The notes under the pieces: model-generated | Seen by the model: the letters and a program-made list of their open reading frames with translations, nothing else | What the model was told of the DNA's origin: nothing | Databases searched by the model: none | From: Bryobacterales bacterium | GTDB taxonomy: Bacteria > Acidobacteriota > Terriglobia > Bryobacterales > Bryobacteraceae | NCBI GenBank assembly: GCA_016721425.1 | Contig: JADKID010000038.1 | Location: forward strand, 124,001-188,000 | Length of the DNA stretch: 64,000 bases | Direction: 5' to 3' | Made by a program: the position numbers and the translations under genes | In this document: in pieces, positions 1 to 6,470 of the stretch | How positions within the stretch are numbered: the stretch's first letter is position 1 | Layout of the letters: each line of letters starts with the position of its first letter

Positions 1-314
1 CGCCGCCGGTGGGCGGAGTGCAATTGATCGTCCGGGCCACTGAGCTGAGTTGGATCGGCGTTTGGCAGGGCGAACGCCTCCTGTTCGGCGATGTGATCCC
101 GGCCGGCGAGAGCCGTGGCTTTGGCGCGCCGGACCGGTTGCGCGTCCGCTTCGGCAACGCCGGCGGCGTGGAGGTGAACTGGAACGGCCAGACCATTCCC
201 GCCACGGGCCCGCGCGGCCAGGTGCGCACCGTGGATTTCCGCACCGATGGCTATACGGTCATTTTGCCGCCGAAGCCCGCCGCCGACGGAACTTCAACGC
301 CACCTCAGCCATAA
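1..314 (+). CDS. RodZ-like protein, C-terminal domain (5' partial)
   Basis: The reading frame is open from the window edge to a stop at 312-314, so only about 103 C-terminal residues are visible. They match the C-terminal DUF4115 domain of RodZ-type cell-shape proteins: a Trp-Ile-x-Val strand, a short loop with an acidic turn, then a G-N-A-G-G-V-E-V strand followed by N-G. In RodZ this beta domain is periplasmic, while an N-terminal helix-turn-helix binds MreB; those parts would lie upstream of the window. A GTG at 9 is an internal codon rather than the true start, because the domain begins before it. The tail is proline-rich and disordered. Identification rests on the domain pattern only. 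Confidence 0.7.
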   Translation, partial: PPVGGVQLIVRATELSWIGVWQGERLLFGDVIPAGESRGFGAPDRLRVRFGNAGGVEVNWNGQTIPATGPRGQVRTVDFRTDGYTVILPPKPAADGTSTPPQP

Positions 315-354
315 TTCGTGTCAACCGGCGGAGATTTTCCCCGTCATTCCAGGC

Positions 355-651
355 ATGAAGACTCTGGTCCTTCTCACAACGCTCGCCGCCGGCATCGGCA
401 GTGCGGCAACCATTCACGATCGCAACCAAAATCAGCAGGACCGCATCCGGCAAGGTGTCTTTAGCGGCCAGTTGACCCGCTCGGAAACCGCCAGGCTGGA
501 GCGCGAGCAGCGCTACAACCGTCGCCAGACCACCATCGATCGCCGCGACGGCGGAGCTTTCACCGCGGCCGAGCGCGCACAGGCGCAGCGGCGGCTGAAT
601 CAGTCCTCTCGCGACATCGCGCGGCTGAAGCACAACGGGCGAGTGCGATAG
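355..651 (+). CDS. small secreted charged protein of unknown function
   Basis: A 98-residue protein with a clear signal peptide (M-K-T, then a hydrophobic stretch to about residue 19 ending G-S-A-A). The mature part is helical and very rich in Arg, Gln and Glu, with two related segments around L-T-R-S-E-T-A-R-L-E-R-E and F-T-A-A-E-R-A-Q-A-Q-R-R-L. This is the shape of small periplasmic proteins often seen in Acidobacteriota, for which no function is known to me. The ATG at 355 was chosen because the signal peptide starts there; a longer frame from 247 would add a non-secretory N-terminus overlapping the previous gene. No good Shine-Dalgarno sequence is visible. Confidence 0.6.
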   Translation: MKTLVLLTTLAAGIGSAATIHDRNQNQQDRIRQGVFSGQLTRSETARLEREQRYNRRQTTIDRRDGGAFTAAERAQAQRRLNQSSRDIARLKHNGRVR

Positions 652-1019
<368 letters not shown>

Positions 1020-1031
1020 TAAGATGGTAGG
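1020..1031 (+). promoter_or_regulatory. candidate leaderless -10 box for the HAD gene
   Basis: TAAGAT at 1020-1025 lies exactly six bases before the GTG start at 1032, with no Shine-Dalgarno sequence between. The same spacing recurs at several other genes in this window. No clear -35 element is visible. Confidence 0.4.
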
Positions 1032-1637
1032 GTGCTACGTACTCTCATCTTCGATTTGGGCCGGGTTCTGATCTCATTCGACTTTCAGCGGGGCTATACG
1101 CTCATGGGCGAGCTTTGCGGACTGCCCAGCGCCACGGTCCGCGAGCGCCTGTTCAGTGGCTCGCTGGTGACAGAGTATGAATCCGGGCAGATTGGCAATC
1201 ACGAGTTTCACCGCCGCGTGCAGGCGCTGCTGGAGACGCCGATCGCGTATGAGCAGTTCTGCGAAGTGTGGTCCTCGATCTTCCTGCCCGATACGCTGAT
1301 CCCGGAGCCGTTGATTGCGGCGTTGCATGCGAAGTACCGGATGGTGCTGCTCTCCAACACGAACGGGATTCACTTTGAGGGACTGCGCACGACGCGCACA
1401 ATCCTCCGCCACTTCGATGCGTATGTGCTGAGCCACGAGGTGAAGGCGATGAAGCCCTCGCCTTTGATCTACGCGAAGGCGATTGAAGAGGCGCGTTGCG
1501 CGCCCGCCGAGTGCTTTTTCACCGACGACATACCCGCCTATGTGGAGGGCGCCAAGCTGGCGGGCATCGACGCGGTGCAGTTCCAAAGTGCGGAGCAGAT
1601 TGAGGCGGAGTTGCGGGCGCGCGGCGTGGACTGGTAG
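1032..1637 (+). CDS. HAD-superfamily phosphatase, YihX-like
   Basis: A 201-residue cytosolic hydrolase. HAD motif I is F-D-L-G with nucleophile Asp8; motif II is L-S-N-T-N (about 107-111); motif III Lys141 sits in A-M-K-P-S; motif IV is T-D-D (164-166). The order, the S-N-T-N signature, the helical cap between motifs I and II and the total length match YihX, which dephosphorylates alpha-D-glucose-1-phosphate, but substrate cannot be told from sequence. The second Asp of the usual D-x-D is Gly, as it is in YihX. The start is GTG at 1032, directly before L-R-T-L-I-F-D. It is transcribed towards the convergent BlaI-type gene, seven bases away. Confidence 0.82.
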   Translation: MLRTLIFDLGRVLISFDFQRGYTLMGELCGLPSATVRERLFSGSLVTEYESGQIGNHEFHRRVQALLETPIAYEQFCEVWSSIFLPDTLIPEPLIAALHAKYRMVLLSNTNGIHFEGLRTTRTILRHFDAYVLSHEVKAMKPSPLIYAKAIEEARCAPAECFFTDDIPAYVEGAKLAGIDAVQFQSAEQIEAELRARGVDW

Positions 1638-1643
1638 GCGGAG

Positions 1644-2036
1644 TTAGAGGAGCGAGGCGTCCAGCGTGGTGGGCGATGCCGTCTCGGCGGGCGCTGGCGG
1701 AGCGGCGGTGGCGGCGCCGCTCAGGTAGCCCTTGAGATTGGCGACGGAACCTTCGAAGAGAGATTCGACAAGTTCCTGGACAGCCAGGCGCCGGACCTCA
1801 TCGCGCGTGACCGCGGGCGTGTAGACGAACGACCGGCCCACCTTGCGGCGGCTGAGCACTTCCTTGCGGGTAAGGCGGTCCAGCATGGTCATCACGGTGG
1901 TATAGGCCAGGGGCTTGGAGGGCGCCAGCAATTCGCGGACGGCCTGCACGTTGGCCTCGCCGAGCAACCACAGCGCGGTGAGGCACTGCAGTTCCAGTGG
2001 CGGCGGGATTTCGCGGGCGGTCCGTCCCTTGCGCAC
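1644..2036 (-). CDS. BlaI/MecI-family transcriptional repressor
   Basis: A 130-residue winged-helix protein. The N-terminal half has the BlaI/MecI pattern P-P-L-E-L-x-x-L-x-A-L-W, a helix with V-R-E-L-L, then the recognition helix region Y-T-T-V-M-T-M-L-D-R-L and the wing K-V-G-R-S-F-V-Y. The C-terminal helices would be the dimer region, and the last 25 residues are Ala/Pro-rich and probably disordered. BlaI proteins bind palindromic operators and are usually inactivated by a BlaR1 protease; no BlaR1 gene is present here. The start is GTG, two bases after the stop of the YhaM-like gene, so it is the last gene of a SurA-YhaM-BlaI operon. Confidence 0.82.
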   Translation of the reverse strand: MRKGRTAREIPPPLELQCLTALWLLGEANVQAVRELLAPSKPLAYTTVMTMLDRLTRKEVLSRRKVGRSFVYTPAVTRDEVRRLAVQELVESLFEGSVANLKGYLSGAATAAPPAPAETASPTTLDASLL

Positions 2037-2038
2037 GA

Positions 2039-3103
2039 CTACTCCTTGGTTCCGTCGAAGGCGGCGAGCATCGCCTGGCCAAAGCCCGAGGCCTGCTTGA
2101 CAGCCTTGGCGGCGGCAGGGGATGCTGCCTTGACCTCCACCTTCGGCTTGTCGCTCAGGTACTTCTGCTTGTCGAGGAAACTACGCTCCAAGGCTGCATT
2201 GTATCCGGTCCATTCGTTGGCTGCCGGGCGGTCTTTTTCGAGCCAGGCGGCCATGGTGGCCATCTTGGAATCCAGGTTGTCGAGGTGATGGAGCATCAAC
2301 GCCTCTGGGAACACCGGGAGCTTGGGGCTGCCGAATTCCAATTGGCCGTGATGGCTGAGTATGAGGTGCTCCACCAGGTTGCGCAGCTTCGGCGGGAAGC
2401 CGGCCGGCAGCTTCTCGGCGATGATGCGCAGCCCGATCTGCATGTGGCCGAGCAGGCCGCCCTCCGTGGAGTAGGAGAAACTGCGGGTGTAGTTGAGTTC
2501 CGTGATCTTGCCAATGTCGTGCAGCAGGACACCCGTCAGCAGAAGGTCCTCGTCGAGGCTGGGATAGTGGACGGCCATGAAGCGGGCGAGGGCGGAGAGT
2601 GAGAGAACGTGCTCGATGAGGCCGCCGAGCCAAGCGTGATGGATGCCCTTGGCCGCTGGAGCGAGCTTGTAGCGCGAGGCGATCTCGGGATCGGCAAAGA
2701 TCGCTTCCAGCAGCGCCCGCAGATGCGGGTCTTTCATGGCGGAGACCAGGGCGAGCACCTCGGCCATCATCTCGTCCGGATCGCGCTTGGAGGCCGGCAG
2801 GAAATCGGCCAGCGCCACCTCGGTGTCCGGCACACGCTGCAAGCTGTAAACGGTGATCTGCAGGCGGCCCTGGTAGAGCTGTGTCTCGCCTTTGACGCGG
2901 AGGAAATCGTCGGTCTCGAACGAATCCATCACGCCGCTGACGTTGTCCCACATCTTGGCGTCGATGGTGCCGCTGCGATCCATCAGCACGAGAGAGAGAT
3001 AGGGGTCGCCGGTCTTCTTCTGGCGGACGTCTTTCAACTGAACCAGGAAGGTGCCCTGGATGTTCTGGCCGGAGGCCAGATCGCTCACCATCGGACTCTT
3101 CAT
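2039..3103 (-). CDS. YhaM-type 3'-5' exoribonuclease (OB fold + HD domain)
   Basis: A 354-residue protein. Residues about 15-92 form an OB-fold nucleic-acid-binding domain (G-T-F-L-V, L-S-L-V-L-M-D-R-S-G, K-G-E-x-x-L-Y-Q-G-R-L-Q). Residues about 150-290 form an HD domain: H-H-A-W-L-G-G-L-I-E-H at 155-165, the metal-binding H195-D196 in L-L-H-D-I-G-K, then L-I-L-S-H-H-G (248-253) and a final H-H-L-D (272-275). This layout is that of YhaM/CBF1, manganese-dependent exonucleases that trim RNA and single-stranded DNA from the 3' end. The C-terminal tail is Ala/Lys-rich. It starts six bases after the SurA-like gene stops and lies in the same operon. Confidence 0.85.
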   Translation of the reverse strand: MKSPMVSDLASGQNIQGTFLVQLKDVRQKKTGDPYLSLVLMDRSGTIDAKMWDNVSGVMDSFETDDFLRVKGETQLYQGRLQITVYSLQRVPDTEVALADFLPASKRDPDEMMAEVLALVSAMKDPHLRALLEAIFADPEIASRYKLAPAAKGIHHAWLGGLIEHVLSLSALARFMAVHYPSLDEDLLLTGVLLHDIGKITELNYTRSFSYSTEGGLLGHMQIGLRIIAEKLPAGFPPKLRNLVEHLILSHHGQLEFGSPKLPVFPEALMLHHLDNLDSKMATMAAWLEKDRPAANEWTGYNAALERSFLDKQKYLSDKPKVEVKAASPAAAKAVKQASGFGQAMLAAFDGTKE

Positions 3104-3109
3104 GGAGTG

Positions 3110-4258
3110 CTACTTGCTGGAGGACTTGCGCGTGTCGTTCACGGTGGTGCCGGGAATCGGGATGGCGAAGAGGAGGCGCTTGGTGCGGGCCTGCATGACT
3201 TCCTCGCGGGAGATGGTATCCGGCTTGAGGAGAGCAGGATCGGTCCAGCGGGTGTCCTTGCCCGCGGCGGCGCCGGTATCGGTGAAGCCTTCGCGGATCT
3301 CGAGGAAGGAATTGGCGCGAAGCTCAGAGAGATAGCCGCGCACCTTGGGCTGCATCATCGTGGCGCCGATGCGGTCCCGGATCTCAGCCTCCACGTCGGC
3401 CAATTCGGCCTGGCCCTCTTTCTGGTGATCGTCCACGCGGAGGATCAGCCAGCCGGCGTCGACCTTGTAGGGCTCGGTGATGGTGCCTTTGGGCTTATCC
3501 CAGATCATGGTTTCCAGCGCCGGGTTGAGCAAACCCTTCTCAAAGGGCTCCAGGGCACCACCCTGTTTGGCAGTGACGGCGTCGGAGTTGTCGCGGATGA
3601 GATCGGCGAACTTCTCGCCCTTGCGGGCGCGGACGACGAGGTCCTTGGCCTTCTTCTCGGCAGCCACCAGGCCGGCGGCGTCCTTGCCCTGCGTGGAGAT
3701 CAGGATCTCGCGCAGGAACACGCGCTCCTTGCGCTGGAACTGGGCCTTGTTCTTCTCGTAGTAGGCTTCGATATCGGCCTTCGGGATGCTGACCTTGCTA
3801 TAGACTTCCTGGCCGATGACGCGCTGGGTGAGGATGCCGTTTCTGACTTCCTGCTTAAAGTCTTCAAACGACATGCCCGTGGCCTCGCGGATCCAGGCCT
3901 GGAACTTGTCGGGATCGGCGATCTTGTTGTCGCGCTGCAGGTCGCCCAGGTACTTGGTGACCTCGCTATCGACGTTCACGTTGAGGTCCTTGCCGCGTTG
4001 GACCAACAGGAGATTGTCGATGCGGTCGCGCAGGATATCCTTCTCGCCCTGCCGGATGGCTTCGGCGATCTGCTGCGGGGTTGCTCCGCGTTGCTTCAGG
4101 TTCGCTTCCATTTCACGGCGCGCCCGATTGAGATCGGTGCGAGTGACGATGTCGGCGTTCACCTTGGCAACGATCTGCTCCACCATCACGTTGTCTGCGG
4201 CCGGAACAGGCAGGACGCCGGCCAAGCCGAGAGACAGAAGAAGGGCACAAATCCTCAT
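3110..4258 (-). CDS. SurA-like periplasmic peptidyl-prolyl isomerase
   Basis: A 382-residue protein with a signal peptide (M-R-I-C-A-L-L-L, cleavage near P-V-P-A-A-D at about 20). Residues about 25-160 resemble the SurA N-terminal chaperone domain (V-E-Q-I-V-A-K-V-N-x-D-I-V-T-R-T-D-L), and about 175-290 a parvulin-type rotamase domain, with L-R-E-I-L-I-S, a Lys/Glu-rich helix, Q-G-G-A-L-E-P-F and the closing G-W-L-I-L-R-V. There is one parvulin domain where E. coli SurA has two. The likely role is folding of outer-membrane proteins, fitting the many beta-barrels encoded here. It is the first gene of an operon with the YhaM-like and BlaI-like genes. Confidence 0.85.
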   Translation of the reverse strand: MRICALLLSLGLAGVLPVPAADNVMVEQIVAKVNADIVTRTDLNRARREMEANLKQRGATPQQIAEAIRQGEKDILRDRIDNLLLVQRGKDLNVNVDSEVTKYLGDLQRDNKIADPDKFQAWIREATGMSFEDFKQEVRNGILTQRVIGQEVYSKVSIPKADIEAYYEKNKAQFQRKERVFLREILISTQGKDAAGLVAAEKKAKDLVVRARKGEKFADLIRDNSDAVTAKQGGALEPFEKGLLNPALETMIWDKPKGTITEPYKVDAGWLILRVDDHQKEGQAELADVEAEIRDRIGATMMQPKVRGYLSELRANSFLEIREGFTDTGAAAGKDTRWTDPALLKPDTISREEVMQARTKRLLFAIPIPGTTVNDTRKSSSK

Positions 4259-4264
4259 AGTGCC

Positions 4265-4270
4265 ATTATC
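4265..4270 (-). promoter_or_regulatory. candidate leaderless -10 box for the SurA-like gene
   Basis: On the minus strand GATAAT (4270 down to 4265) is followed by six bases and then the ATG at 4258. There is no Shine-Dalgarno sequence between, so the transcript probably begins at or next to the start codon. Confidence 0.45.
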
Positions 4271-4373
4271 GCTGAGATCGGGCGCACTTTGCTCGTGGAT
4301 TGTTTGGGGGCGGCCGCTGCTGGAAACCCCTGAGAGGAATCACCCGCTGCGCGCACTAAACGTACGAGACGGT

Positions 4374-4550
4374 ATGAAGCCCAAAGAGACACTTGAACTA
4401 GCGGCGCGCCTGGCGGGCGGACCCGACCCTGCGACGGGTGGAGAGACGCCGGGCACGGGCGAGTTGCGGTCGCCCATGGCTTTACTGGCCTTGTTACTGG
4501 CCATGGATCTGCTCAGGCGCGAGGCGGCGCGTCCTGGCTGGCCGGACTAA
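4374..4550 (+). CDS. possible small protein, 58 residues
   Basis: This short frame starts at ATG 4374 and stops at 4548-4550. It would encode a helical peptide: a charged N-terminus (M-K-P-K-E-T-L-E-L-A-A-R-L), a Gly/Pro-rich linker and a hydrophobic C-terminal helix (M-A-L-L-A-L-L-L-A-M-D-L-L-R-R). It resembles no family that I know. It fills the gap between the SurA-like gene and the aldo-keto reductase and overlaps the latter's stop by four bases. Ribosome-binding signals are weak, so this may not be a gene. Confidence 0.35.
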   Translation: MKPKETLELAARLAGGPDPATGGETPGTGELRSPMALLALLLAMDLLRREAARPGWPD

Positions 4551-5407
4551 CCGCGGACGCTGGCCGCTGGCATCTTTTTGGCGATATCGAGCATCTCGGC
4601 GGAGCTTTCACTGCCGATGGTGAAGCAATCGAGCACGTCCTGAGAGAGGGCGTATTGGAGGCACTCGTCGGGCTTGCCGCGCAGCTTGCCGGCGCCGAAG
4701 ATCTTCATGCCGATGATGCCCTTGCCGGCGGCCTTCATCTGCTTGAGCACGGGGATGACCTCACCGGGCGCGGCATCCATGGCTACGCCGGCGGGGTTGA
4801 GGCGGGCCAGGTCGACTTCCACCCAAGGCGTGATGGCTGCTGTCTTGAGGGCGGCCATCGTGTGGCAACTGACGCCCTTCGTCCTGACGATGCCCTTTTC
4901 CTGGAGCTCGCTGATGTACTCCATGGCGCCCTTTTTGCGATCGGGCCAGTTGCCATCCATCATGCAGTGGAGCAGCAGAATGTCGATGTAATCGGTGCCG
5001 ATCTCGCGGCGGAAACGATCGATATCGGCCTTCATCTCGGCGGCCGTGGAGGCGTGTGTCTTGGAGAGAATGACGACCTTTTCGCGGGGCGTCTTCTTGA
5101 GTGATTCCTTGATGTGCGGATGGGTGCCGTACTGATCGGCGGAGTCCCAGAAGTTGATGCCGTTGTCGAAGGCGGTGCGCATCATGTTGCTGACGCCTTC
5201 GAGGCCGAGTTTCTTGGTCTGGTTGGAGCTGCCGCCGCCACCGTTGGTGCCGGTGCCCATGGCCAGGCGGCTGAGCTTGATCTTGCGCGGACCCAGAGTG
5301 ACGATGTCGCTGGCCTGCTTCTTTTCCGTGCCTGCGAAGAGGTGGTAGGGGAAAGCGTTCAGGCTGACTACGCCTGCGCCGGTGGTCAAGAATGAGCGTC
5401 GTTGCAT
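4547..5407 (-). CDS. exported aldo-keto reductase with Tat-like signal
   Basis: A 286-residue protein. It begins with a twin-arginine-like signal (M-Q-R-R-S-F-L-T-T-G, then a hydrophobic stretch), so it probably crosses the membrane folded with its cofactor. The catalytic tetrad of aldo-keto reductases is intact: Asp88 and Tyr93 in F-W-D-S-A-D-Q-Y-G, Lys116 in L-S-K-T-H and His147 in L-L-L-H. The substrate is unknown. The ATG at 5407 was chosen because GGGAGG lies about six bases upstream and it places the R-R motif correctly; an in-frame ATG at 5431 would add eight residues. Confidence 0.85.
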   Translation of the reverse strand: MQRRSFLTTGAGVVSLNAFPYHLFAGTEKKQASDIVTLGPRKIKLSRLAMGTGTNGGGGSSNQTKKLGLEGVSNMMRTAFDNGINFWDSADQYGTHPHIKESLKKTPREKVVILSKTHASTAAEMKADIDRFRREIGTDYIDILLLHCMMDGNWPDRKKGAMEYISELQEKGIVRTKGVSCHTMAALKTAAITPWVEVDLARLNPAGVAMDAAPGEVIPVLKQMKAAGKGIIGMKIFGAGKLRGKPDECLQYALSQDVLDCFTIGSESSAEMLDIAKKMPAASVRG

Positions 5408-5441
5408 GCGGCCTCCCAGATGGCTACCCAAATAGGATAGC

Positions 5442-5962
5442 TTACCGGCGCGATTCGGATTGTATTTTCACGGCGAGGTTCATTTCGGCGAAGCCCGCCT
5501 CGGTGTGATCGAGCATGGTCCGGGTGAGGGGGCCGATGAGGAGGCCCGTGAACTTCTCCGATTGCACGAGCGTGGTACGTCCGCCGGCGGCGGGATCGAG
5601 GCGGAAGCGGTGCTCGCCGGTGAGGAGGCCGGGGATGGGCAGGTCACCGCGCCAGGCGAACTCGCGATTGGGGAGGACGGTCAGGACGATGGGGGTGAAA
5701 CTCATCTCGCTCTCGCCGGGCGGGCGGACCGTGATTGCCAGTTTCTCGCCGGGGGCCAGGCGGCCCTGCAAGCGGACGAGGAACGGGTTCCATTCGGGGT
5801 AGGCGGCGGTGGTGGTAAGGACGCGCCATACGGTTTCCGGCGGGGCGTTGATGGTGATTTCCGTGCGGAGCTCGCGGTCCTGCTGGATGAGGGCAGGACG
5901 AGGAGCGCTGCGCCGAGGAGGGCTATGAAAACGACGACGATTCGCAGGATTGCCCGGCGCAT
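5442..5962 (-). pseudogene. SRPBCC (START-like) domain protein with apparent -1 frameshift
   Basis: The frame starting at ATG 5962 gives a membrane anchor (M-R-R-A-I-L-R-I-V-V-V-F-I-A-L-L, up to L-V-L-P). The recognisable SRPBCC domain follows in a different frame: E-I-T-I-N-A-P-P-E-T-V-W-R-V-L, then Y-P-E-W-N-P-F and a C-terminal helix ending at 5442. That second frame has no usable start before the domain. One extra C in the CCC at about 5891-5893 (minus strand) would join anchor and domain directly. The domain is otherwise intact, so a single-base assembly error is as likely as a true pseudogene. SRPBCC proteins bind hydrophobic ligands in a deep cavity; the ligand is unknown. Confidence 0.7.
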
Positions 5963-5968
5963 GGTGCG

Positions 5969-5976
5969 ATTATACT
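5969..5976. promoter_or_regulatory. overlapping back-to-back -10 boxes of two divergent genes
   Basis: The eight bases ATTATACT contain TATAAT on the minus strand (5974-5969) and TATACT on the plus strand (5971-5976). Each is exactly six bases from an ATG: 5962 for the SRPBCC gene and 5983 for ogt. Both transcripts would be leaderless, and the two promoters cannot be occupied at the same time. Confidence 0.5.
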
Positions 5977-5982
5977 GGACGC

Positions 5983-6470
5983 ATGCCGAATTGGACTGCC
6001 GTGAAACTGGCCAAAGACATCGTGTTGTTTGTGGAGGCGGAGGGCGATGCACTGCGCCGGGCGCAGTTTGGCACATCCGCCGGCAACCCGCCGGAGGGCT
6101 GGGCCGCCGCCGACCGCAAGGACAAGCTGCCGGTGCTGCAGCAGGCGGCGCAAGAGTTGAAGGAGTACATGACCGGGCAGCGGCGTGTGTTCTCGGTGAC
6201 GTTCGAGGTGGATGGCACGGAGTTCCAGTGCCGGGTCTGGCAGGCGCTGTGCGAGATTCCATTTGGCGAAGTGCGGAGCTACGCCGATATCGCCAAGGCG
6301 CTGGAAAAGCCGAAGGCGACGCGGGCGGTGGGCTCGGCGAACGGGCGGAATCCGCTGCCGGTGTTTATCCCGTGTCACCGGGTGATCGGCTCGGATGGAT
6401 CGCTGGCGGGGTACTCGGCGGGGTGGAGGTCAAGCGGGTTCTGCTGGCTTGCGAAGGGATTCTCTTATAA
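5983..6470 (+). pseudogene. ogt: methylated-DNA-protein cysteine methyltransferase (Ogt), frameshifted near the end
   Basis: This enzyme repairs O6-alkylguanine by moving the alkyl group onto its own cysteine. The frame from ATG 5983 holds the conserved core: F-Q-C-R-V-W-Q-A-L, I-P-F-G-E-V-R-S-Y-A-D-I-A, R-A-V-G-S-A-N-G-R-N-P and the active site P-C-H-R-V-I with Cys131. After G-Y-S the frame becomes nonsense and stays open past 6700. The expected ending G-G-V-E-V-K-R-x-L-L-x-x-E-G is encoded in the -1 frame and stops at 6468-6470. One missing G around 6415-6424 (TCGGCGGGG) would explain this. With that base restored the protein has about 162 residues, normal for the family. Confidence 0.8.

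Noticed and set aside
2609..4333. Long plus-strand open frame of 574 codons opposite the SurA-like and YhaM-like genes
   Set aside because: It is antisense to two well-supported genes and has no recognisable domain; such frames are common in high-GC DNA.
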